A stretch of DNA of 64,000 bases. Source: Cryptomeria japonica (taxonomy: Eukaryota; Streptophyta; Pinopsida; Cupressales; Cupressaceae). Location of the stretch: contig NC_081415.1 of assembly GCF_030272615.1 (NCBI RefSeq), positions 371,191,809 through 371,255,808 of the forward strand. The letters are read 5' to 3'. The notes under the pieces are model-generated. The model had not been told where the DNA came from and did no database searches. It was given only the letters and a program-made list of their open reading frames with translations. A program made the translations under genes and the position numbers. Of this stretch, positions 48,048 through 58,587 are shown piece after piece. Each line of letters begins with the position of its first letter. Positions within the stretch are counted from its first letter, which is position 1.

Positions 48048-48068
48048 AATAAAGTGTAGTCGTGAAAC
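48048..48068 (+). repeat. Start of a third family D LTR
   Basis: TGATCAATAAAGTGTAG and CGTGAAAC match the first bases of the family D LTR and follow unit B's polypurine tract. After about 21 bp it is cut by the TGTAATG element; the sequence on the far side (55,636 on) does not resume the LTR. Confidence 0.6.
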
Positions 48069-50109
48069 TGTAATGTCCCCTTCTCTGCAGTGATTAGTTC
48101 AGTGGTCCATTGGCCTATTCCGAAGACCCGTAGGCTATTTGGAAGAGAGAATTAGGGTTTTCAACCTTTGTGGAGTTCTGCATGAGCTTTTTAGGGTTTG
48201 TCAGGAGGGAATTCTTCAATTCTGCTTATAGTTTCCTTCTGGGTTTTCCATGAACTCCAGGGTGGCATAACATGCATTTGATTCTTTGGTGAAGTCAGAA
48301 CTTACTATTTTTAGTAAGTTAGGGTTTGGCTATTTGGTTGATGCAGTTCTACTGAGCTTTCCAAGCTCTTTCTCTAGGTGCGAAGATTATGTTTTCCGGA
48401 GCAGTATTTCTTGACTTACTATTTTTAGTAAGTGGCTATGCTGAGCATTTCTATTTTTAGCAGTCTCGGACAGGGTCCTAACTTAGCACAGTTCAGTGGT
48501 CTTCATCGCACAGCTTCATCCTTGATTTTGGTATTAATCAGTATTGGAGTTATAAGTTATTTAATTAAATATTAATTCCTTATCCTAAGGTTTGATATTT
48601 AATTATTTTTATTACTGATTAATTGTGTTATGGGGCAAATTAGGAAAAATATCTATCTGCCAACAATATTGTTATTTTCCTAACTCAATGGCATTAAAAA
48701 AGGTGGCGTTGAGAAAGATGAAACATTTCATGTTTTTATTATTTTATATTGCAAAGTTGTCACCTAGGAAAAAGTTCGAACTTTGCCTAGGGAATTTGGG
48801 AAAATTAACGCCATGTCTAGGGGAGGCTATGACATGAAATGAAATTGAATTTCAATGGTTTTGGGCGCCATTTGCATTTGAATTTCAGAGGGAAAAATCT
48901 ATAAATACAAGTGTTTGGCCTCTCATTTGGTATCAAATGAATTTGCATCGTTATGCTGCCAAATTGGCGATTGAAAAATCTGAGCTTCGAAGTGTGGCTT
49001 CCTAGCTAAGTCTCAGTTTCGTACTTGCAAGATAGTACCTAGTTGTGTTCATGTATTCCCAGTGCTGTTGGTGTGTGAGTTGCAGATTGTGGAGTGTTTT
49101 GATTGAGATTGGAGTGTTTTCTGGTTGCTGGTCGCGGGACTGCTGAAAGTATATTTTGCTCGCACCTCTTGGCCAGGCGATTCCATCATTCTGGGTACCA
49201 GCTCATCCTTCCTTCCTACCACTGGCGATGCATATTGTAAGTTTTTAGCATCTTATTTTGAGTGTGGTTTTTTATATTGAAAATCGAACTTCCTGGGTTA
49301 AGCATGGGGTTTAGTGAATGCATTGGAAAGCGTGCAAAATAAATATGGGTGTTTTGATGGCTTCCCTTGGGTTTGTTCTCATTGTGGCGGGTATAGAAAT
49401 TGTTTAGAACAGATTTTGGGTGAATTGGGTGAGTAATGAGAGAGTTATGAGCGTTTTAGTGAATCCACAGGTTGCTGGTTTTGCAATTCCAGCCTGCAAA
49501 TTTTTGATGTTAGCAGAAATTTCATGTTCTTATTTGGATGTTTAGCATTACCTCTTCTCACATTATCTTGATTATTGTAAGGTTAAGTAGTAGTACTACT
49601 AACCAATTCTGCCTTGTAACTCTCACCCTGCTGAAAAGTGGAAGAGGCTGGCTTGCTGCCTATTTTCAAGTAAATTGTAATTCAGTCCTCTTACTGCATA
49701 AGTGGTCGAGTGATGTCTGATTGTAATGGTCCTCCCGCTGCATAAGCTGTTGAGTTGAGTTTGTTTTGTAATTTTAGTCCTCCCGCTGAAATATTGCGGT
49801 TGAGTGATTTGTGCCTTTGTATGTTTCTCTTGGTTGGTTCACCGCCAAGTTTCTTGCATTCCCGCTGGATAAGCGGAAGGGGCTGGCTTGCCGCCCAAGC
49901 ATTGTATTGCTTCCAATTATTTGAAGCTAACGATCGCCTCAACACCGTATGCTCTCACCTTCCCACATTGGGCACTTGGTGATCAGAAAGTGGAAGGGTT
50001 GCATTTTCCAGCAAGTTTTCAGTTTATGCTTTTTAACCTTAACGGGTCATCTGTTTGTGGATGTTTATTATTGGCCTAAAAAACAAAAAAAAATAACAGG
50101 GATATTACA
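48069..50109 (+). repeat. TGTAATG element 5' LTR (2,041 bp)
   Basis: Carries 20-bp palindromes at 48,300 and 48,414, a TATA box CTATAAATAC at 48,899-48,908, and a cluster of small CCGCT...AGCGG-type hairpins at about 49,625-49,895 near its 3' end. A run of As follows at 50,080-50,096. Confidence 0.95.
48899..48908 (+). promoter_or_regulatory. TATA box of the TGTAATG LTR
   Basis: CTATAAATAC about 830 bp into the LTR. The same box is in the 3' LTR (54,420-54,429), the solo LTRs (38,730 and, on the minus strand, about 21,360) and the right-edge LTR (63,105-63,113), so it is conserved and likely the U3/R boundary. Confidence 0.65.
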
Positions 50110-50110
50110 G

Positions 50111-50121
50111 TGGTATCAGAG
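50111..50121 (+). promoter_or_regulatory. iMet primer binding site of the TGTAATG element
   Basis: TGGTATCAGAG one base after the 5' LTR, the standard plant initiator tRNA complement. Confidence 0.9.
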
Positions 50122-50224
50122 TTGGTTTTCCTACCAGCCTGTGTGTTCAAATTGATTAGAGCATGAGTTGTCCCTGACATCCTATTGCGTCGTGGTTTTT
50201 TTGGTTGCATATTAGTTTGGAAGA

Positions 50225-52822
50225 ATGTCTACTACAGATAAGTCTATTTGTGAGTTAATGCAAGGATTGATTAATTTGATGAAGGATCCAGATATTAAAA
50301 TGGGGTTCGTGAAGGTTCTTGCAAAATCCAAACATAAGGAAGAGTCTGAAAACAACATCTTTAATACAAAGACAAATGATGGAGTTGGTGTTTTGACACC
50401 TAACTTTGAGACAGTGCTTCATGAAGACTCTTTGGTGATGCATGCACCTACCATTGATGAGGTTGTCATTCAAGAAGATAAAACAATATTTGAGGTTGTG
50501 CATGATGAATCTCTTAATGTTTCTTATGGAGCTAGTGACAGTGTTGAATGCACTCATGAGCTTCTAGAGGAAGAGCAAATGAAAATTGAAGATGTTAAAC
50601 AAGAGGGAAAGACTAACAGATTGTTGGATGGAGATTCATGTTATGAAGCTGAAAATATTGCAGCTAATGATGAAGTTCCTAATGACCAAGAGGCTATCCT
50701 ATTTTGTGAGTTTAAAATATACCAAAATGATGACATTCAAGGGGCAGATTTAGAGGACCAATCAGAAATTGCATTTCAGAATAATGGGGTTGAGACTCGT
50801 AGTTTGAAGAATGAGCTTCACCAAATTCTGAAAGTCTTTGAGCAATGTCCTAAATTGGAATTTTCAGATTTAGGACAGCAGGATTGTTGGTCTAAGTTGG
50901 AAAAAGGAAATACTTTCTAGATCGTTGATAACCCATTGTTTGAGATGGGTAAAGTGAAAACATATGACAATCCACTGTTTGAGTGGGAAGATGAAACATC
51001 ACTTGGTTCTAGCATTGCTCTTGATGAGAATAGCAATGTGTGGAAATTAAGAGAAGATTCAAGATCTAAGTTGGATGATACTTGGAGCTATGGTGAGCAC
51101 TTTTTAACTAAACAAAGTAATCAGCCCTTTAGCACTTGGGATCCGGGTATGATGGCACCTAGCGATGACAAGGAACCTGTGTGGGATGAATTTCCCTTTG
51201 ATCCTGATGAAGCTCAAAAAGTAGATTGTGTTGTAGAGTTAGAGGACCATATGGTTTTTGATGATGGAAAGTTTAAAGAGGTTCTAAAATGCAAATCTGA
51301 TTCACCCATTCATGAAGTTGGTAGTAAGCAAAAACTTCAAGATTTAGTAGAATCTGATCCTCTTCATGATATTGAGCAATTGCAGCTAGTGGGTGGTGAA
51401 GAAAAGGAGTCTTGGAGCAGCTTTGTGGGCAGCAAAGACAAGAAACAAAGTTCTGATTTTCAGTTGCAGCCAATGACTAGTACACCACCTTTAAATGTTC
51501 ACGAGTGGAAGGATAAAGTCATGAGGTCCTTTGAGAATGAGGTGCGAGTTCTATCTGGGTTTGACCATACACATAGTTTGATAGAAGACCTCTATTGGAA
51601 GGTTCAAATTGAAGAGAGACGGAAGGGAGTTAAGGATGAAGTTGCTCTCCCCAATCTGCAACTCATCAAAGACTCTTTGGAGACATTGAAATCAGAGTGC
51701 ATACAATTGATCACAGATCGTGATTATGCCATCGAATCTGCAAAGAAGGTCCTTAGTGTTTTACAAGGAAAAGAGAGGAAACGTGAAGAGCTTACTCTTG
51801 AGCTTGAGTCAAAAAAGGACATGTTAGAAAAGACTCAGTTGGCTCTAATGGAGTTAGAAGATCAGTTTGTTGATTTTGAACTTTTCAAGGAGCAAGAGAA
51901 TTCACAAAGAGCTGAAGAAATCGAGCAAGTTATTGGTGAGCTTGATAGTCTTCAAGAAGAGTTTGATCTTGAGAACTTCACAAGAAAAACAAAGGTTGCA
52001 TGTGCAGATTCGGATCAGCAAGATGGAAGTGAGCAAGAAGAAAGTGATGGCTTCCAAGTTCTTGAAAACCCTCTCTTTGTTCTAGATGATTTCAACATCT
52101 TTGGCATCAAGATGTTGTCAAAACACAGTTTAGAAGTCGTCCAAGGTTTCATTGCAGCAGCAAGGAGTGAAGATTTCATATTTGTTACTCACAAAGTAGG
52201 GGAGAAAGGACCAGAACGTGGTGATTGCATGCTTAAATACCCATTTCTTGGGTTGAATAATAATAAGGCTCATACTAGTCCATTTTGGGAGTTGGATTTG
52301 AGGGCAACACTTGTTCCATACTCCAATATTGTTGAAGCTTTCATGGTTAGGCTTCAAGGGGTCACTAGAGGAGACATCAATCTCTTAAGTATGCTCTTGG
52401 TTCTTACTAGCACTTGGGGATGTTTGGAGTTTTATTTTCAGTATGTTGAAGATCATTGTCAGTTGGGTGTCCAGGCTCGAGATCGTCAACATGGTCTGAT
52501 GGAGCTTATTACATTTGGAAAGAAAGATCTTTGGAGGGATAAGGAACAAATTTTCAGAATTGATGGTGCTATTCCCTTCTTTACCAGCCATTTGATGGTT
52601 CCTTTTGCTCATCAACTAGTGGATTGGGAAGATATTCTGAGCAAAGGATGGTTCCATGCGGAGTTGGAGTCACTAGAGAAGATATTTCCAGCATTGGACG
52701 TGAGCAAATGTGTTGTTTTGGATGAGGATTTCCTATGTTGCAGCAGTTGTTCATCTTCTTGGATGTTGATTTCCCTGAAATTAGATCTCAAGTCAATCAT
52801 TTCAGACTTGGTGGGCTGCTAG
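50225..52822 (+). pseudogene. Large unrecognised reading frame of the TGTAATG element
   Basis: One frame of 866 codons from ATG 50,225 to TAG 52,820-52,822, broken only by TAG at 50,918-50,920. No retroviral motif is visible. The N-terminal 400 residues are acidic and low in structure and contain a recurring NPLF word (VDNPLFEMG, YDNPLFEWED, LENPLFVLDD). Residues about 410-560 form a long charged coiled coil (LETLKSECIQLI, ERKREELTLELESKKDMLE, EEIEQVIGELDSLQEE). The C-terminal part is globular (FWELDLRATLVPYSNIVEAF, GDINLLSMLLVLTSTWGC). The coiled coil suggests self-assembly, so it might stand in for gag, but that is inference. The intact frame over 2.6 kb argues for recent coding function in the family. 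Confidence 0.75.
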
Positions 52823-52867
52823 TGTACTTTTTTTCAAACTTCACAGTCTCCTGGTAGGACAGATTTA

Positions 52868-53596
52868 TTGTCTCAGATGAGAGGTATGGCAAGTTGGGGC
52901 AATCAATATCTATGTATGGGAAGTGTTGAAGCTCTAACTAGTGGTTATACTTATGCCCTTTCTTCTACTTATGATTGGGATAGTAAACCTTTGCTTTCTT
53001 TGGTTCTTCATTTTGAGGTTCTTTGGAGTGGGAATTGTAAGAGATTTTAGAAGTCTCCATGGTTTTGTCAGAATAATTCTGGGGTGGCTTAGTAGATTCA
53101 TGTGTAGTTATGAGTATGAGTTTGTCGAGCTCTTGCAAAGGAATGCTTTCCTCTTTGCAAAAAGATTTGGAGATGTCACATTGGCAGTTGTGGCTCTATT
53201 AGATACCATATGGAGACATGCTGAGAAGTTTGATTTTGAGTTGAGTAGACTATCTTCCCTATTGCCCAGGCTTGTGATAGCTAGTGGCATTGTTGATATT
53301 AATTACTTTGAGCTTTATGGGCATGAGATGTTGCACGATAGTGATGTCAGTCCTTTAAGATTTTTCAGTTTGAGTATCATGGATGGTGACATTTTGGAGT
53401 TACAAGGGAGGTTAATGCAGTTTTGGCGTGATGTTTTCACTGATGTCATCAAAGTGGCACATCATCAGTATGGTGGGTTCTTCTTGAGATGGGCATGGGA
53501 CCCTAGGATCGTACTCGCTTTGATGTGGATCAGTTTAAAATTTTCGAGAGTTATGATGGCATTGCTTGAGGACAAGCAATTTTGGGAAGGGCGGAT
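52868..53596 (+). pseudogene. Second reading-frame region of the TGTAATG element
   Basis: A frame in phase with the large one runs 52,868-53,050 (SQMRGMASWGNQYLCMG). A different frame is open from about 52,941 into the 3' LTR, with hydrophobic and amphipathic stretches (VVALLDTIWRHAEKFDFELS, HHQYGGFFLRWAWDPRIVLA) and the terminal LEDKQFWEGR over the polypurine tract. Decay or a shift may separate the two parts of one former protein. No domain recognised; the hydrophobic start could be membrane-like or just an off-frame effect. Confidence 0.4.
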
Positions 53597-55630
53597 TGTA
53601 ATGTCCCCTTCTCTACAGTGATTAGTTCAGTGGTCCATTGGCCTATTCCAAAGACTCATAGGCTATTTGGAAAAGAGAATTAGGGTTTCCAACCTTTGTC
53701 GAGATCTGCACGAGCTTTTTAGGGTTTGTCAGGAGGGAATTCTTCACTTCTTCTTATGGTTTCCTTCTGGGTTTTCCATGAACTCCAAGTTGGCATAACA
53801 TGCATTTGATTCTTTGGTGAAGTCAGAACTTACTATTTTTAGTAAGTTAGGGTTTGGCTGTTTGGTTGATGCAGTTCTACTGAGCTTTCCAAGCTCTTTC
53901 TCTAGGTGCGAAGATTATGTTTTCCGGAGCGGTATTTCTTGACTTACTATTTTTAGTAAGTGGCTGGCATTTCTATTTTTAGCAGTCTCGGACAAGGTCC
54001 TGACTCAACACAGTTTAGTGGTCTTCATCGCACAGCATCATCCTTGATTTTGGTATTAATCAGTATTGGAGTTATAAGTTATTTAATTAAATATTATTTC
54101 CTTATCCTAAGGTTTGATATTTAATTATTTTTATTACTGATTAATTGTGTTATGGGGCAAATTAGGAAAAATATCTATCTGCCAACAACATTGTTATTTT
54201 CCTAAGTCAATGGCATTAAAAAAGGTGGCGTTGAGAAAGATGAAATATTTCATGTTTTTATTATTTTATATCACAAAGTTGTCACCTAGGAAAAAGTTCG
54301 AACTTTGCCTAGGGATTTGGGAAAATTAATGCCATGTCTAGGGGAGGCTATGACATGAAATGAAATTGAATTTCAATGGTTTTGGGCGCCATTTGCATTT
54401 GAATTTCAGAGGGAAAAATCTATAAATAAAGGTGCTTGGCCTCTCATTTGGTATCAAATGAATTTGCATCGTTATGCTACCAAATTGGCGATTGAAAAAT
54501 CTGAGCTTCGAAGTGTGGCTTCCTAGCTAAGTCTCAGTTTCGTACTTGCAAGATAGTACCTAGTTGTGTTCATGTATTCCCAGTGTTGTTGGTGAGTGAG
54601 TTGCAGATTGTGGAGTGTTTTGATTGAGATTGGAGAGTTTTCTGGTTGCTGGTCGCGAGACTGCTGAAAGTGTATTTTGCTCGCACCTCTTGGCCAGGCG
54701 ATTCCATCATTCTGGGTACCGGCTCATCCTTCCTTCCTACCACTGGCGATGCATATTGTAAGTTTTTAGCATCTTATTTTGAGTGTGGTTTTCTATATTG
54801 AAAATCGAACTTCTCGGGTTAGGCGTGGGGTTTAGTGAATGCATTGGGAAGCGTGCAAAATAAATATGGGTGTTTCGATGGCTTCCCTTGGATTTGTTCT
54901 CATTGTGGCGGGTATAGCAATTGTTTAGAACAGATTTTGGGTGAATTGGGTGAGTAATGAGAGAGTTATGAGCGTTTTAGTGAATCCACAGGTTGAGGGT
55001 TTTGCAATTCCAACCTGCAGATTTTTTATGTTAGCAGAAATTTCATGTTCTTATTTGGATGTTCAGCATTACCCTCTTCTCACATTATCTTGATTATTGT
55101 AAGGTTAAGTAGTAGTACTACTAACCAATTTTGCCTTGTAACTCTCACCCCGCTAAAAAGTGGAAGAGGCTGGCTTGCCACCTATTTTCAAGTAAATTGT
55201 AATTCAGTTCTCCCACTGCATAAGTGGTCGAGTGATGTCTGATTGTAATGGTCCTCCCTCTGCATAAGCGGTTGAGTTGAGTTTGTTTTGTAATTTCAGT
55301 CCTCCCGCTGAAATATCGCGGTTGAGTGATTTGTGCCTTTGTATGTTTCTCTTGGCTGGTTCACCGCCAAGTTTCTTGCATTCCTACTAGATAAGCGGAA
55401 GGGAGTGGCTTGCCGCCCAAGAATTGTATTGTTTCCAGTTATTTGAAGCTAACAATCCCCTCAACACCGTATGCTCTCACCTTCCCACATTGGGCACTTG
55501 GTGATCAGAAAGTGGAAGGGTTGCATTTTCCAGCAAGTTTTCAGTTTATGCTTTCTAACCTTAACGGGTCATCTGTTTGTGGATGATTATTATTGGCCTA
55601 AAAAACAAAAAAAATAACTGGGATATTACA
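53597..55630 (+). repeat. TGTAATG element 3' LTR (2,034 bp)
   Basis: Matches the 5' LTR throughout with scattered substitutions and single-base indels. Palindromes at 53,828 and 53,942, TATA box at 54,420, hairpin cluster at 55,145-55,415. Followed by the TSD GAAAC. Confidence 0.95.
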
Positions 55631-55635
55631 GAAAC

Positions 55636-56280
55636 TCGGACTCATCGATAACTTGATCAGCACAAAAAATTTAAAAACTTCAGACTTAGCAAAAACTAGA
55701 GGAAAAACTAGACAATAACTTAGCAAATTAATCAAATATTTGAAAATACATAATTTTTTTAAAATATTCTTCAAAAATATACACATATACTAAATTTGTG
55801 GAGCATATTATTGATTTCCATCATATATAAATCAAAATTTGATTTTAATACATACCATAGACCAAAAAACAAGTGCAACCTCTCAATACATATGAAGTTC
55901 AAGTTTCAATATGAAAGAAAATTATAAATCATAATTGTTTTCTATGACTAAAGCTAAAAAAAATTGTTGCCACAATGTGGGTGTTGCTGAAGTAAATGGT
56001 ATAGCTACAACATCCTCAATAGGTGCCTCATCCATAGCAATAAGATCAAGCTATGTATGTTAAGAACTTGCCCCTAATGGCTGACTGACCTCGCCTTCTA
56101 CCTCCTCATATGTTGCCACATTCACTTTCCATTCAATTGCCTCCGTCTCCAAATCAGCTAACTCATCATTAGTTAGCAATGGGTCCACATCTACATCACC
56201 AAGCTCAGCAATCCAATTTGAAAATGCATCAATGTCATCAAAGTCAAGTGCTTCATGTGAAACTTGCTAGATAGAACCCA
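55636..56280 (-). pseudogene. hAT-like remnant, C-terminal tail
   Basis: On the minus strand the block around 56,090-56,270 reads LDFDDIDAFSNWIAELGDVD and ELADLETEAIEWKVN, an acidic tail like that of hAT-A (FSDDDIDWIDQVDIEAEAIA). Next to the TGTAATG element the sequence GAAACTCGGACTC resembles hAT-A's GAGTC-rich end. No dimerisation core is recognisable, and the far end is not defined. Confidence 0.4.
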
Positions 56281-56398
56281 AAACTCAATGGAGTTTGATA
56301 ATTTGTCGATGATATGGCATTCCTCATGAAAAACCCCTATCCAAATTTTGGAATTTCTAATGAATGTGAGGAGTCTCTGCTATCATCCTAGACTCCTG

Positions 56399-56695
56399 GT
56401 AAATGTCACATGAAAAATATTGATTTTCATCCTGCCAACAAATATCAACCATCAAGCACAAAGAACCATAATAAATGTCATATGAGAAATATTGTTGTTC
56501 ATCCTTCCAAGCTTCCAACAAATATCAACCATCAAATGCAGAGTACCATGATAAATGTCGTATGAGAAACACTATTGTTCATTCTTCCAATGAATATTAA
56601 CCATCAAATCCAATGTATCAGAATAAGGGTCATATGATAAATATTGTTGTTCATCCTTCCACCAAAAAGCAATCATCAATCTATCACAAGCAAAG
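56399..56695. repeat. Four-copy tandem repeat of 70-80 bp
   Basis: Copies start at about 56,399, 56,471, 56,551 and 56,621. Each has (A)TAAATGTCATATGA, AATATTGTTGTTCATCCTTC and CAAATATCAACCATCAA, with substitutions and one 8-bp insertion (AAGCTTCC). It lies between the hAT remnant and the family D fragment. Confidence 0.85.
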
Positions 56696-57194
56696 TATAG
56701 CCATGAATCTAGTAACAAGAATAATAATGATTGCCCCCTAAAAATGCTTGAAAGTGTTTACTTGAGTATTCTATTTGAATGGTTCTAAGAGAGTAAATGG
56801 GAATAACAAAATAACATAATATAACCATAACAATTACTTGAAATAATGTTCTAGAAAGATGTCTTTTATAATTTTATTCATTCATTTATCGAATGTGTAG
56901 TAGTTATAGGAACTTCATGTATGCGTTCCTTGACTATGAGTACAATAGGATATATATAGCAAAGCCAACAGTTGAGAACTCCAACAATTGGGGACTAATT
57001 GCTTAATTATAAAATAACTGATTTTATTTGTTGCCAAATGATAGAAAGCACATTAACTTTTTAATGTTTGGTGGACAAAGAATTATATCACTTTTGGTCA
57101 TTTTTCATGCAAAAATTGCCATGCATTTTTTATAAACTTGGCATCAAGTTACTCACTACCAGATCTAGCTTGCAAGTACTTGTTGAGTTTTGCA
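56696..57194. other. Unassigned sequence
   Basis: AT-rich; no coding or element end recognised. Confidence 0.4.
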
Positions 57195-57520
57195 ACTATG
57201 CAAAATAAAGAATCATGAAGTTGTAATCTAAACATGTATAGACATGAAATTTTGTAAGCAATAAAATGAATTGAAAATCTAGATAGAAGATAGAACAAAA
57301 TGGTTAGAAAACAAAGCAAGATGTAAAAGGATGGCACAACCACTAGAGTGACCTTTAAGTGTGTAACTCAAACAATGAAATGAACAGATGTTTTACTTTC
57401 AACAAACGCATAAATTCTTCTAGGGCTCAAGTAAACATTCCAAAAATCAAACGAGTATCTAAAAGGAGGTGTACATGTGTTACAACCATGCGGGGATATA
57501 AACACAGTTGCATTAATCAA
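57195..57520 (+). repeat. Family D LTR fragment
   Basis: From ATGCAAAATAAAGAATCATGAA the sequence follows the family D LTR (46,410-46,745): AAACATGTATAGACATGAAA, GAAAACAAAGCAAGA, then TTTCAACAAACGCA. The TATA box is degenerate (TATCTAAAAGG). Homology fades after about 57,520, so it is a truncated copy. Confidence 0.75.
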
Positions 57521-57910
57521 CACACTTTGACATTCGTAAAGTACTTTGGCATTTTATTCTATGTTTGAGGGTAAAGTAGTGTTATGTGTTTGATCTAAAT
57601 AGGATCAAGTCTGATAAAGACCATAGCTTCTAGAAAAATGTTTTCGCAAGAACTGTGTCAAGTAGCAAATGTGATATTCAACATTAGTACTGCCTATCAA
57701 GCTTAACTCTGACAGCGTCTAAAGTCATTGTATTAATCCAATTAAGTTAGACTTAATTTTTTTTCATAACACTATCTCCTAATTGAACATGCTATGATCT
57801 TGTCACTTTTAGTTCTGATATTCTCTTTTAAACTGTAAATTTGTTTTTTTTTTTAAACAAAAAAAAAGTCCTATATTACTTTATTTATATAGAGAATATA
57901 CATTAACAAA
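57521..57910. other. Unassigned flank left of copia-2
   Basis: AT-rich with poly-T and poly-A runs at 57,843-57,868. The last five bases before copia-2 are ACAAA. Nothing else supported. Confidence 0.4.
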
Positions 57911-58088
57911 TGTTAAGGATGTAGCCTCATTCGGATTGAAGCAAGCAATATATTATGATACATATATATATGTGTTTGAATAGAAATACATATATATATT
58001 TAATGAAAGTAACATTAACATATTATCATTGTATCCGATGACTTTCAAATCGTATTTGGTATTACTACTACCGAACTGTTATCAAACA
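57911..58088 (+). repeat. Copia-2 5' LTR (at least 178 bp)
   Basis: TGTTAAGG...CAAACA. It contains an alternating TA/TG microsatellite (57,958-58,000), which is longer in the 3' copy. Downstream TAGTATCGAGC is a poor match to the iMet primer site, so the LTR end is uncertain. Confidence 0.7.
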
Positions 58089-58264
58089 CAATAGTATCGA
58101 GCACCGTAAGTAAATTCGGTGCATAACTAATAATGGTTGACAATGTATAGTGAAGCGCTATGGCTACGTAGAGGCATGACCCCTACGTGGTGTAATACCA
58201 TCCAGTTGAGAATCCTTTATTCAAAGCATTAGTGCTCGACCGACACTACCAAAATTTGATCAAC

Positions 58265-58585
58265 TCAAGAACAATTGCACTCAAGAAGAATCTCGACTAA
58301 TTACAAGAGGGATGGGTCCAAACAAAGAGGGAGAAATTCAAGCACTACATGCTAACACAAGCAACAAAGGAAAGAAAAAGAAGTTCAAACGGAAGAGAGG
58401 AAATAATCACAAAAACAGAGACTTCTCCAAGATTCAATGCTACAGGTGTGATAAATTTGGACACACTCATAGGTTTTGCCCAGAAAGAAAGAAAGCCCAA
58501 GCAACCATAGCTGAAGTCAAGGAAGTAGAGAATCCTCTATTCTTCTTAGCCTTATCAAGCGAACTAAATTCAAACAAACATATGT
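58265..58585 (+). pseudogene. gag: Copia-2 gag tail with zinc knuckle
   Basis: A short gag remnant: after an EESRLITRG segment, a Lys-rich stretch (NKGKKKKFKRKRGNN) and an intact CX2CX4HX4C knuckle (CYRCDKFGHTHRFC, about 58,438-58,479). The N-terminal capsid part is absent. A TAG at 58,585-58,587 separates it from protease, where relatives carry Trp. Confidence 0.85.
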
Positions 58586-58587
58586 AG

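Larger units (their letters stand above)
48069..55630 (+). mobile_element. TGTAATG-family LTR retrotransposon with a non-gag/pol interior
   Basis: LTRs of about 2.04 kb begin TGTAATGTCCCCTTCTCT and end GGGATATTACA; the TSD GAAAC is perfect (48,064-48,068 and 55,631-55,635). The 5' LTR is followed by TGGTATCAGAG (iMet primer binding site) and the 3' LTR is preceded by a purine-rich tract TTTTGGGAAGGGCGGA. The 3.49-kb interior lacks gag, protease, RT and integrase motifs but has an 866-codon reading frame with one TAG, plus a second frame. It is a non-autonomous retrotransposon mobilised in trans. The LTRs are closely similar, so this is among the younger insertions here. Confidence 0.93.

Noticed and set aside
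53619-53621. Extension of the TGTAATG second frame into the 3' LTR as coding
   Set aside because: The last codons cross the polypurine tract and LTR start; the overlap is a by-product of the tract, so I end the call at 53,596.
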